From Pseudomonadota bacterium (GTDB taxonomy: Bacteria; Pseudomonadota; Alphaproteobacteria; Rhodobacterales; Rhodobacteraceae), in the NCBI GenBank assembly GCA_963205075.1, contig CAUJIU010000133.1, positions 1 through 43,570 on the forward strand: a stretch of DNA of 43,570 bases, in the 5' to 3' direction. Below are positions 36,541 through 43,570 of the stretch, one piece after another (the first letter of the stretch is position 1; each line of letters begins with the position of its first letter). The notes under the pieces were generated by a model. The model had not been told where the DNA came from, made no database searches, and worked only from the letters and a program-made list of their open reading frames with translations. Position numbers and translations under genes: made by a program.

Positions 36541-37017
36541 ATGGCGGACAAGAAGACAACCCCCGAGATCGCAACCTGCCCCGCCCGGCACTTTGCCGGG
36601 ATCAGCGCCCGATACTCGCATGCCAGCAAATCGGGCATTCCCGACCAGTGGCGGCGTTTCAACTCCGGGGCCCCGCTGGCGGGCGCCGTTCCGGGTGCGG
36701 CTTACGGGATCGTTCACAACTTCATCGAACCCGACCAGTGGGACTATGTCTGCGCCTGCGAGGTCGGGGCTTCGCAGGAAGCCCTGCCCGACGGCCATGC
36801 GCGTCTGACGGTTCCGGGCGGGACATTCGCCATCTTTCACTTCGACGAGCCGATCATGCGGATCGACGCGGCGATGGGGGCGGTTTTCGGCTGGATCGGC
36901 GCGTCGGACTATCGCCCCGATGGCGGCGTCACGCTGGAGCGCTACGGCCCCGGCTTTGACCCGGCCACGGGGACTGGCGGCTATGACATCATGGTCCGCG
37001 TCGCCAGAAGGGCCTAG
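36541..37017 (+). CDS. GyrI-like small-molecule-binding domain protein
   Basis: This 158-residue protein fits the GyrI-like/AraC effector-binding (SOUL-type) fold: an early RHFAGISARYSHAS strand-helix, PDQWRRFNS, AAYGIVHNF, WDYVCACEVG, LTVPGGTFAIFHFDEP and the C-terminal LERYGPGFDP. There is no DNA-binding domain, so it is a stand-alone effector-binding domain of unknown role. An AGGGAGGG ribosome site precedes ATG 36541; upstream in-frame codons to 36451 are not needed. Its stop overlaps the convergent adenosyltransferase stop by four bases. It separates etfB from the adenosyltransferase gene, which are adjacent in many relatives. Confidence 0.8.
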   Translation: MADKKTTPEIATCPARHFAGISARYSHASKSGIPDQWRRFNSGAPLAGAVPGAAYGIVHNFIEPDQWDYVCACEVGASQEALPDGHARLTVPGGTFAIFHFDEPIMRIDAAMGAVFGWIGASDYRPDGGVTLERYGPGFDPATGTGGYDIMVRVARRA

Positions 37018-37586
37018 CGGCTGGCCCCCGGCACCCAGAGCACGACGCCGCCCTGCCCGTGATTGGCAAAGCGGGCGGCCACGAAGAACCAGTCCGACAG
37101 CCGGTTGAGATAGCGGATCGCGGCGGGGTTGACCGCCTCGGTCTGGCTCAATTCGACCGCCAGCCGCTCGGCCCGTCGGGACACGGTCCGGCACAGGTGC
37201 AGATGCGCCGCCAGCGCGCTGCCGCCGGGCAGGATGAAGCTGCGCAGCGGCGCCAGCCCGGCATTCATCGCGTCGATCTCGCGTTCGAGCCGGTCGACCT
37301 GGCTGGCCAGAATGCGCAGGACCGGATGGCCGGCCTCGGCATCCTTGTCCATGTCGGGGCGGCACAGATCGGCGCCCAGATCGAACAGGTCGTTCTGGAT
37401 CACCGCCAGCTGGTCGCCCAGCGCGCCGGTCGCGTGCAGCCGCGCCAGCCCGATGCAGGCATTGGTTTCATCGACCGTGCCATAGGCGGACACGCGGGCC
37501 GAATGCTTGGCGACCCGCTGCCCGTTGCCAAGCGCGGTATCGCCGCCATCGCCGGTGCGGGTGTAGATCTTGTTGAGCACAACCAT
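37014..37586 (-). CDS. Cob(I)alamin adenosyltransferase, PduO type
   Basis: This 190-residue ATP:corrinoid adenosyltransferase makes adenosylcobalamin, the cofactor of methylmalonyl- and ethylmalonyl-CoA mutases. PduO-type features: N-terminal ATP loop IYTRTGDGGDTALGNG, SAYGTVDETNACIGLAR, FILPGGSALAAHLHLCRTVSRRAER and YLNRLSDWFFVAARFAN. It is unrelated in sequence to CobA/CobO. Length is normal. It is co-directional with the HIG1 and SDR genes upstream (two-base gap to HIG1) and with etfBA downstream. Together with cobJ/cobM and mcd it fits B12-dependent acyl-CoA metabolism. Confidence 0.93.
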   Translation of the reverse strand: MVVLNKIYTRTGDGGDTALGNGQRVAKHSARVSAYGTVDETNACIGLARLHATGALGDQLAVIQNDLFDLGADLCRPDMDKDAEAGHPVLRILASQVDRLEREIDAMNAGLAPLRSFILPGGSALAAHLHLCRTVSRRAERLAVELSQTEAVNPAAIRYLNRLSDWFFVAARFANHGQGGVVLWVPGASR

Positions 37587-37588
37587 GT

Positions 37589-37792
37589 TCAGCCCCCCCG
37601 GCGCAGCCAGACATAGAGCAGGATCAGCAGCACCGCGACAAACTGCGCCCCGATGCGCCAGCGCATGATCCGGTTGGCATGCTTGTGGTTGAACTCTCCG
37701 CCGCGCCCGAAGGTGCCGATGCCAAAGAGCAGGATGCCGGCCACGATCAGCACCGCGGCAACGACGAGGTAGAAAAGCGGATCGCTGAGCAT
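37589..37792 (-). CDS. HIG1-type twin transmembrane protein
   Basis: This 67-residue protein has two membrane segments (about residues 6-26 and 43-62) joined by a polar loop with GEFNHKHANRIMRWRIGAQF, the RxxxxR...GAQF pattern of the HIG1 family. Bacterial members of the family are associated with cytochrome oxidase and respiratory supercomplexes. ATG 37792 has GGAG seven bases upstream; an in-frame TTG at 37819 lacks one. It sits two bases before the adenosyltransferase start, an order seen in related genomes. Confidence 0.85.
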   Translation of the reverse strand: MLSDPLFYLVVAAVLIVAGILLFGIGTFGRGGEFNHKHANRIMRWRIGAQFVAVLLILLYVWLRRGG

Positions 37793-37849
37793 GGGGTTCT
37801 CCGTCTGGGACTTGCCCAATCAGTAGCAGGCCGGGCCGGGAAAGTAAGC

Positions 37850-38689
37850 CTAGCCCTTGGAAATCAGCCAGTCCAGCATCCGGGTTGGCAGGATGCGCCG
37901 CATGTTGCCGATGAAATAGGTGGGCGTGGTCACGTAGTAGCGTGCCCGCGGGCGCGAGGATTCGAGCGCGTGGACCAGCTTGGCGGTGACGGCGCTGGCG
38001 GGCAGCTCGAACCGGTCGGGCCCCCGTGATTCGTAAAGCCTTTCGACCAGCGGCGCGTATTCCGCGGCGCGGGCGGAGTTGCGCCAGTCGATCCAGCGTT
38101 CGAAATGCGCCACCGCGTTCTGCCTGATGCGCGAGGTGACCGGGCCGGGCTCGATCAGGATGATGCGGATGCCGGTGCCGGCCATCTCCATGCGCAGCAC
38201 ATCGCTCAGGCCTTCGAGCGCGAACTTGGTCGCTGCATAGGCACCGCGCCACTTGTAGCCCACCAGCCCCAGAACCGACGAGTTGTTGACGATCCGGCCG
38301 TGGCCCTGGGCCCGCATCACCGGGATCACCCGGCGCGTCAGGTCATGTCCGCCAAAGAGGTTGGTCTCGAATATGGCGCGCAGCCCGTCGCGCGGCAGGT
38401 CCTCGACCGCGCCGGGCAGGCCGAAGGCACCGTTGTTGAAGAGCGCGTCGAGCCTGCCGCCGGTCGCGGCCAGAACCTCGGCCAGCCCGGTTTCGATGCA
38501 GGCAGGATCGGCAAGGTCGATGCGCGGGCTCTCGAAGCCCAGCGCCTGCATGCGCGCGCAGTCTTCGGACTTGCGGCACGAGGCAAAGACCCGCCAGCCG
38601 CGCGCCCGCAGGCCCAGCGCGGCGTCATGGCCAATACCCGACGAACAGCCGGTAATCAGGACGGAGCGGGCAGGGGTCTGGTCATGCAT
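37850..38689 (-). CDS. Short-chain dehydrogenase/reductase
   Basis: This 279-residue classical SDR has the cofactor motif TGCSSGIG (13-20), NNGAFG (85-90, a subgroup variant of NNAG), catalytic Ser138 in IVNNSSVLG, and Tyr151/Lys155 in YAATK. The basic residues after the first strand (SCRK) favour NADP(H). Substrate unknown; the C-terminal extension with ARYYVTTPTYFIGNMRRILP is typical of retinol-dehydrogenase-like bacterial SDRs. It is the first gene of the SDR-HIG1-adenosyltransferase run. Confidence 0.88.
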   Translation of the reverse strand: MHDQTPARSVLITGCSSGIGHDAALGLRARGWRVFASCRKSEDCARMQALGFESPRIDLADPACIETGLAEVLAATGGRLDALFNNGAFGLPGAVEDLPRDGLRAIFETNLFGGHDLTRRVIPVMRAQGHGRIVNNSSVLGLVGYKWRGAYAATKFALEGLSDVLRMEMAGTGIRIILIEPGPVTSRIRQNAVAHFERWIDWRNSARAAEYAPLVERLYESRGPDRFELPASAVTAKLVHALESSRPRARYYVTTPTYFIGNMRRILPTRMLDWLISKG

Positions 38690-38728
38690 GGCGCTTCTAT
38701 GCGCCGCGTCAGGCGGGCTGGCAAGCGC

Positions 38729-39244
38729 TCAGGGGCTGCCCAGCATCCGGCCCGAGATCCAGCCCTCGACACCGGCATCGAGCACGCGCACCCGCGCCCA
38801 GCCGCCGGGGTCCTGTTCCAGCACTTCGGTCATGGTGCCGCCATTGAGCGTCAGCACGATCGGATAGGCCGTCGACGGGCCCTCGCGCATGTTGACGCGG
38901 CTGCCGGTGACGATGCGCAGGTCGCGCGGCAGCGCCTCGGGCTCCGGCACCACGACCGCGGTGGTCACGGAGGGGTCGGCCAGCGAGGTGAACTGCAAGC
39001 CGTCGTCAGGCAGTGGTGCGGCTGCGGGTTCGGCCGGGGGCTCGGCTGGTGGCGGCGCGGGGTCGGGGGCGGCCGGTGGCGCGGGCGGGGCTGGCGCTGG
39101 CGGTTCCGGCGCGGCTTCGGGGGCCGCAACCGCAGGCGGCTCGGCCTTGGCCACCCGCTGCTGCGGCGCGAAATCGGAGCCGCCCGACAGCACCCAGAAT
39201 GTCCATCCCATGAACACGAAGGTGACGAAGATCAGACGGTTCAT
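38729..39244 (-). CDS. SH3 domain protein with Ala/Pro-rich linker, membrane anchored
   Basis: This 171-residue protein has an N-terminal hydrophobic segment (IFVTFVFMGWTFWVLSGG, about 5-22) that would anchor it in the inner membrane, then a long Ala/Pro/Glu-rich linker (about 30-85), and a C-terminal bacterial SH3 domain (about 107-168) with VTGSRVNMREGPSTAYPIV and GWARVRV, GVEGWISGRML. Bacterial SH3 domains often bind cell-wall peptides. The linker could span part of the periplasm. It is divergent from parC with 141 bases between. Confidence 0.85.
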   Translation of the reverse strand: MNRLIFVTFVFMGWTFWVLSGGSDFAPQQRVAKAEPPAVAAPEAAPEPPAPAPPAPPAAPDPAPPPAEPPAEPAAAPLPDDGLQFTSLADPSVTTAVVVPEPEALPRDLRIVTGSRVNMREGPSTAYPIVLTLNGGTMTEVLEQDPGGWARVRVLDAGVEGWISGRMLGSP

Positions 39245-39385
39245 CGGCGGCGGCTCCGTCGGGATTCGGGTGAGAACGGCCTGGGCGAGCATATACCGGG
39301 GCGTCCCGTTACGGCAGGTCAAACTCTTGCCGTTCCGCCCGCAAGTGCGCTTGCCGCAAAACGGCGACGCCGCTACACAGCATCT

Positions 39386-41734
39386 ATGACCGACCTGACC
39401 TCCGACCCCAATATCGGCCCCGTCGAACTGACCGAGCCGCTGCGCCGCGCCCTTGGCGAGCGGTATCTGAGCTATGCCCTGTCCACCATCGTCAACCGCG
39501 CGCTGCCCGATGCGCGCGACGGGCTCAAGCCCGTGCATCGCCGGATTCTCTACGCCATGCGCGAGCTGAAGCTGGCCTCCAACGGCGGTTTCCGCAAGTC
39601 GGCCAAGATCTCGGGCGACGTGATGGGCAACTTCCACCCGCATGGCGACGCGGCGATCTATGACGCGATGGCGCGGCTGGCGCAGGATTTTGCCGTGCGC
39701 TACCCGCTGGTTGATGGCCAGGGCAATTTCGGCAATATCGACGGCGATAACCCGGCCGCCTCGCGCTATACCGAGGCCCGCATGACCGCCGCCGCCGAGG
39801 CGCTGATGGAGGGGCTGGCCGAAAACGCGGTCGATTTCCGGCCGAACTATGACGGCACGCTGGAAGAGCCGGTGGTGCTGCCCGCCGCCTTCCCCAATCT
39901 GCTTGCCAACGGGTCAAGCGGCATTGCCGTGGGCATGGCCACCAACATACCGCCCCACAATATCGACGAGCTGATCGGCGCCTGCCTGCACCTGATCAAG
40001 TCGCCGGACGCGCGCGACGAGACCCTGCTGCACTACGTGCCCGGCCCCGATTTTCCCACCGGTGGCACCATCGTCGAGCCGCCCGAGAACATCGCCGAGG
40101 CCTACCGGACCGGGCGCGGCAGCTTCCGACTGCGCGCCAGATGGCATGTCGAGGATCTGGGCCGGGGCCAGTGGCAGGTGGTGGTCACCGAGATCCCCTA
40201 CCAGGTGCAGAAATCCAAGCTGATCGAAAAGCTGGCCGAGGTGATCCAGACCCGGAAGGTGCCGCTGCTGGCCGATGTGCGCGACGAAAGCGCCGAGGAT
40301 CTGCGCATCGTGCTCGAACCCCGCGCCCGGACGGTCGAGGCCGATCTGATGATGGGGATGCTGTTCCGCAACTCCGATCTGGAGACGCGGTTCAGCCTCA
40401 ACATGAACGTGCTGATCGACGGTCTGGTGCCCAGGGTCTGCTCGATGAAAGAGGTGCTGCGCGCCTTTCTCGACCATCGGCGCGACGTGCTGTTGCGCCG
40501 CTCACGGCACCGGATGGACAAGATCGACCACCGGCTGGATGTGCTGGAAGGCTTCATCATCGCCTTCCTCAATCTCGACCGGGTGATCGAGATCATCCGC
40601 TATGATGATGACCCCAAGGCGGCGCTGATGGCCCAGGACTGGAGCCGCAAGCCCCCGCGCGCCACCTCCGAGAGGGACTATGTCTCGCCGCTGCCCGCCG
40701 CTGCCGACGACGATCTGGGCATGAACGAGGTGCAGGCCGAGGCGGTGCTGAACCTGCGCCTGCGGTCGCTGCGGCGGCTGGAAGAGATCGAGCTGGTGGC
40801 CGAGCGCGACGCGCTGATGATCGAACGGGCCGAGCTCGATGACCTGCTCGACAGCGCCGATCTGCAATGGGCCCGCATCGCCACCGAGCTGCGCGAGACC
40901 CGCAAGACCTTCGGCAAGGACAGCCCCGGCGGCGCGCGGCGCACCGCATTCTCGGAGGCCGGCGAGGTCGAGGAGGTTTCGGTCGAGGCGATGATCGAGC
41001 GGGAGCCGATCACCATGGTCCTGTCAAGGATGGGCTGGATCCGGGCGATGAAGGGCCATATCGCGCTCGACAGCGACCTCAAGTTCAAGGACGGCGACGA
41101 GGGCCAGTTCCTGCTGCATGCCGAAACCACCGACAAGATCCTGATCTTTGCGTCCAACGGGCGGTTCTACACCCTGCTTGGCGCCAACCTGCCCGGCGGG
41201 CGCGGCATGGGCGAGCCCTTGCGCCTGATGGTCGATCTGCCCAACGAGGCAAGCATCGTCGGCGTGTTCGTGCACCGGCCCGGCGGCAAGCTCCTGGTGG
41301 CCTCGTCCGAAGGCAACGGCTTCATCGTGCCCGAGGCCGAGATCCTCGCCCAGACACGTGCGGGCAAGCAGGTGCTGAACGTCAAGGACGGCGCCTTGGC
41401 GCAGGTGTGCCGGCAGGTGGCCGGTGACCATGTCGCCGTGGTCAGCCAGAATGGCCGGCTGCTGGTGTTCCCGGCGAAAGATCTGCCCGAACTGACCCGC
41501 GGCAAGGGCGTGCGGCTGCAGAAATACAACAAGGTGCGCGGCCGTCAGGGGGCACTGGAACTCGACGGCGGGCTGTCCGATGTCACCACCTTCACCTGGG
41601 CCGACGGGCTGAGCTGGGCCATGGGCGGCGGCAAGACCCGGACCGAGCCGGACATGAGCGAATGGCTGGGCGAGCGCGCCAGCGTCGGCAAGCGCCCGCC
41701 GCACGGGTTTCCGAAAAACTACCGTTTCACCTGA
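39386..41734 (+). CDS. parC: DNA topoisomerase IV subunit A
   Basis: This 782-residue subunit cuts and rejoins DNA to unlink daughter chromosomes. The catalytic Tyr128 lies in AASRYTEARM; nearby are ALPDARDGLKPVHRRILYAM, FHPHGDAAIYDAM and NPAASRYTE. The C-terminal beta-propeller has the degenerate repeats of ParC and lacks a GyrA box, which together with the length favours ParC over GyrA. ATG 39386 is chosen for the family N-terminus; the frame is open far upstream, antisense to the SH3 and SDR genes, with no similarity. The quinolone-region Ser/Thr position reads SGDVMGNFHPHGD. Confidence 0.95.
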   Translation: MTDLTSDPNIGPVELTEPLRRALGERYLSYALSTIVNRALPDARDGLKPVHRRILYAMRELKLASNGGFRKSAKISGDVMGNFHPHGDAAIYDAMARLAQDFAVRYPLVDGQGNFGNIDGDNPAASRYTEARMTAAAEALMEGLAENAVDFRPNYDGTLEEPVVLPAAFPNLLANGSSGIAVGMATNIPPHNIDELIGACLHLIKSPDARDETLLHYVPGPDFPTGGTIVEPPENIAEAYRTGRGSFRLRARWHVEDLGRGQWQVVVTEIPYQVQKSKLIEKLAEVIQTRKVPLLADVRDESAEDLRIVLEPRARTVEADLMMGMLFRNSDLETRFSLNMNVLIDGLVPRVCSMKEVLRAFLDHRRDVLLRRSRHRMDKIDHRLDVLEGFIIAFLNLDRVIEIIRYDDDPKAALMAQDWSRKPPRATSERDYVSPLPAAADDDLGMNEVQAEAVLNLRLRSLRRLEEIELVAERDALMIERAELDDLLDSADLQWARIATELRETRKTFGKDSPGGARRTAFSEAGEVEEVSVEAMIEREPITMVLSRMGWIRAMKGHIALDSDLKFKDGDEGQFLLHAETTDKILIFASNGRFYTLLGANLPGGRGMGEPLRLMVDLPNEASIVGVFVHRPGGKLLVASSEGNGFIVPEAEILAQTRAGKQVLNVKDGALAQVCRQVAGDHVAVVSQNGRLLVFPAKDLPELTRGKGVRLQKYNKVRGRQGALELDGGLSDVTTFTWADGLSWAMGGGKTRTEPDMSEWLGERASVGKRPPHGFPKNYRFT

Positions 41735-41744
41735 GGGCAGCCGG

Positions 41745-42407
41745 CTAGCGCCCGGCCCAGCGGCGCAGAAGGTTGGAGCGTATCTGCGCCAGCTTGTCGG
41801 AGACCAGCGCCACGTCGCCGCCGCCGTCCAGCGTTGCCAGCGCCTGGTCGAGGCCGAACAGGATCGCGCGCTCCGCGTCGTCACGGATCCAGCTTTCGAT
41901 CCAGCCGACCACCGCCAGCCGCTCGCCGCGCGTGACCGGCGCCACCCGATGCAGGCTGGTCGAGGGGTAGAGCACCGCCGAGCCGGCCGGGAGCCGGACC
42001 TCGCGCAGGCCCGCCGGGTCGTCGATTTCCAGCGCGCCGCCGTCGTAGCTCTCCGGGTCGGCGAGGAACAGCGTGAACGACAGGTCGGTGCGGATGCCGC
42101 CCATCAGCGCGTCATCAACGTGGTAGCCGTAGGTCTGGCCCTCCCGATACCGCGACAGGATCAGCGGGGTCATCTGCCGGGGCCGGGCCGCCGACTGGAA
42201 CACCGGATGCGCGGTCAGCGCCTTGCGGGCCATTTCCAGCAAGGCATCGCGTTCGGGCGAGCGGGCGGCCTGGTCGTTGGCCTTGACCCGCCGGGCGCGG
42301 GCGCCGGCGGTGCGGGCACCGTCCTCGAATTCCAGCCTGGCCGCCTCGTCGCGCAGCACCCGCACTTCGGCGCCGCTCAGGACATCACCGAGCACGAACA
42401 TGGTCAT
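41745..42407 (-). CDS. PKHD-type Fe(II)/2-oxoglutarate hydroxylase (PiuC-like)
   Basis: This 220-residue protein matches the PKHD/PiuC (YbiX) hydroxylase family. The iron ligands are His96 and Asp98 in YGYHVDDALM and His153 in STSLHRVAPV; Arg163 in TRGERLAVVGW binds 2-oxoglutarate. Length is normal. PiuC genes often accompany TonB-dependent siderophore receptors; no receptor is visible here. Instead its ATG overlaps the stop of the upstream secreted-protein gene (ATGA), so the two are translationally coupled. The substrate of the family is not established. Confidence 0.92.
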   Translation of the reverse strand: MTMFVLGDVLSGAEVRVLRDEAARLEFEDGARTAGARARRVKANDQAARSPERDALLEMARKALTAHPVFQSAARPRQMTPLILSRYREGQTYGYHVDDALMGGIRTDLSFTLFLADPESYDGGALEIDDPAGLREVRLPAGSAVLYPSTSLHRVAPVTRGERLAVVGWIESWIRDDAERAILFGLDQALATLDGGGDVALVSDKLAQIRSNLLRRWAGR

Positions 42408-43234
42408 TGCGCCGCGAGGATGGCAAACTCGATCCGGGCGGCGGCCGCGGCCAGGATCGATGGGTCGGCGGGGCCACCGGCATCCAGCGCCGCATAGGCT
42501 TCGGCGGTGCTGTCGAGCGCCTCGACCACCGTTGCGGCGGCCTTGGCCAGCCTGGGGTCGGCATCGGCAAGGTAATCGGCGGCCAGCGCCCGCGCCGCCG
42601 CGATGAAGCCGCGCGATTCCAGCACTCCGGCGGCCTCGCCCTCCTCGGTCGCCATGGCAAATTCGATCGACGCGCCGCGCGCCAGCGCCTCGACCGCCGC
42701 AAGCTTGTCCAGGCCCGCATCGGCGTCTGCCGGATAGGCGGCAAGGACCGCCAGCCGGACGGCGTCATAGGCGGTTTCGAGCTGGTCCTGGCTGCCGCCG
42801 TCGGCGATCACGTCCATCATGGCGTCAAGCAGCGGCGAGAAATCTTCCACACCCTTGGCTTCGAGATCTTCGCGCAGTTCGCTCATCACCTCGGCTTCGG
42901 GATGGCCGACCAGCGCCATGGCTTCTGGCACCAGACCGGCGGCATAGGCCAGCAGGCCGGCGCGCAGATGGGCGTCGACCAGCGCCAGCCGGACCGCATA
43001 GTTGACATCGGGGTCCTCGGTCCGGGTCAGCCCGGCCTCGCCGGCCTCGCCCTGCTCGGCTGCCGGGGCGGTCGCCTCGCCGTCGACCAGCGTCGGCCCG
43101 CTCTGGGCAACGGGCATGTCGGGCCGCGGGGTCGCCAGCGGGTTGGCGAGGACCGGTGCGCCCAGGCTCAGCGCCAGCGCGCTGCCGGTGAGCGTCAGTC
43201 CGCGCCAGATTTTCGGGGTCTTGGTGTCTGTCAT
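42404..43234 (-). CDS. Secreted alanine-rich helical protein, unknown function
   Basis: This 276-residue protein has a Sec signal peptide (about residues 1-30: basic TPKIWRGL, hydrophobic TLTGSALALSLGAPV, cleavage near VLA-NP). After an acidic, low-complexity segment (about 45-72) comes a run of amphipathic helices rich in Ala, Leu, Asp and Glu, with no cysteine pairs and no recognisable motif; it may be a helical-repeat protein. AAGGAGA precedes the ATG at a good distance. It is coupled to the PKHD hydroxylase by a four-base overlap. An iron-related role is only suggested by that partner. Confidence 0.7.
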   Translation of the reverse strand: MTDTKTPKIWRGLTLTGSALALSLGAPVLANPLATPRPDMPVAQSGPTLVDGEATAPAAEQGEAGEAGLTRTEDPDVNYAVRLALVDAHLRAGLLAYAAGLVPEAMALVGHPEAEVMSELREDLEAKGVEDFSPLLDAMMDVIADGGSQDQLETAYDAVRLAVLAAYPADADAGLDKLAAVEALARGASIEFAMATEEGEAAGVLESRGFIAAARALAADYLADADPRLAKAAATVVEALDSTAEAYAALDAGGPADPSILAAAAARIEFAILAAQ

Positions 43235-43430
43235 GGCAAATCTCCTTGCTGTCGCCAGCTAGCGCAGGCTTTCGGCCTCTGTCAATCTATAACCAACAAA
43301 AATACTCGGATAAAGAAAGCGGCAGGCAAACAGGGGTCATACCGCTTGATTTCCGTCGCGAAGCCCAATATGTCGCCCGCGATGTTTAACCGGGCCGGGC
43401 AAAGGCCCCCGAACGAACGAGGCGCCTCCC
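43235..43430. promoter_or_regulatory. Divergent region secreted protein / tuf
   Basis: 196 bases. An AT-rich patch (43285-43320) stands out. On the minus strand TTGACA lies about 50 bases before the secreted-protein gene, without a good -10. On the plus strand TTGATT followed 17 bases later by TATGTC (about 43348-43376) is a weak tuf promoter candidate, and GGGCC-GGGCAAA-GGCCC could fold in the tuf leader. No Irr- or RirA-type iron box was recognised. Confidence 0.35.
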
Positions 43431-43570
43431 ATGGCCAAGGCAAAGTTTGAACGCACGAAGCCGCACGTGAACATTGGCACGATTGGTCACGTTGACCACG
43501 GCAAGACGACGTTGACGGCGGCGATCACGAAGTATTTCGGTGACTTCCGGTCCTACGACCAGATCGACGC
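43431..43570 (+). CDS. tuf: Elongation factor Tu, 5' end only
   Basis: The first 46 codons of EF-Tu are visible and run off the right edge. The start [20 protein letters not shown] leads into the GTPase P-loop GHVDHGKT and LTAAITKYF. Codon choice changes abruptly to that of a highly expressed gene. The gene delivers aminoacyl-tRNA to the ribosome. Many Rhodobacterales carry two tuf copies; which one this is cannot be told. Confidence 0.96.
   Translation, partial: MAKAKFERTKPHVNIGTIGHVDHGKTTLTAAITKYFGDFRSYDQID

Noticed and set aside
38105-39385. Upstream extension of parC across the SH3 and SDR genes
   Set aside because: The extension is antisense to two well-supported genes and the parC family N-terminus begins at 39386.

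Overview
The window is a high-GC chromosomal stretch from an alphaproteobacterium, almost certainly a member of the Rhodobacterales (Roseobacter/Rhodobacter group). The evidence is the set of neighbourhoods: pckA divergent from chvI-chvG-hprK-rapZ-EIIA-HPr; adenosyltransferase-etfB-etfA-hbd; def-def-fmt; rpoZ-rel-pdxJ-acpS-lepB-rnc-era-recO; and a Mcd-type acyl-CoA dehydrogenase. The genus cannot be fixed from the sequence alone. No phage, insertion sequence, CRISPR array, tRNA or rRNA was found, and no gene-free stretch exceeds 300 bases.

Layout. 1-2.6 kb: end of a cobalamin cluster (CbiG-CobJ fusion, CobM). 2.7-4.8 kb: a small hypothetical protein, an L,D-transpeptidase-like protein and a MalY/PatB C-S lyase. 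4.8-6.8 kb: two tandem deformylase genes (the second with a degraded active site) and fmt. 6.8-10.1 kb, minus strand: NYN-domain protein, ispH, methyltransferase, LysE-type exporter, rnhA. 10.2-20.5 kb, plus strand: folK, rpoZ, the (p)ppGpp synthetase/hydrolase, DUF2062, pdxJ, Dabb, acpS, an apparently inserted MFS gene, lepB, rnc, era, DUF1491, recO. 20.5-25.3 kb: META lipoprotein, MFS transporter, methylsuccinyl-CoA dehydrogenase, TauE/SafE permease, secreted DUF3859-like protein. 25.4-32.7 kb: pckA, ChvI/ChvG, HPr kinase, RapZ, EIIA, HPr and an acyltransferase. 32.7-38.7 kb: hbd, a DUF6473-like protein, etfA, interrupted etfB, a GyrI-like protein, PduO-type adenosyltransferase, HIG1 protein and SDR. 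38.7-43.6 kb: SH3 protein, parC, PKHD hydroxylase, secreted helical protein and the start of tuf.

Three functional threads run through the region. The first is B12 and acyl-CoA metabolism: corrin synthesis, corrinoid adenosylation, Mcd, Hbd and EtfAB, which fit the ethylmalonyl-CoA pathway. The second is envelope and carbon regulation: ChvGI with the regulatory PTS, beside gluconeogenic pckA. The third is core translation, RNA processing and the stringent response.

The most striking observations are an in-frame amber stop in etfB; a second deformylase lacking the Cys ligand and catalytic Glu; two 14-bp direct repeats exactly 20 bp apart between pckA and chvI; a low-GC-looking MFS gene wedged between acpS and lepB; and a Rhodobacterales-type hairpin repeat read through as the C-terminal tail of CbiG-CobJ. 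No wholly new multi-gene system could be supported. The nearest candidates are the translationally coupled secreted-protein/PKHD-hydroxylase pair and the SGNH-like DUF6473-type protein.
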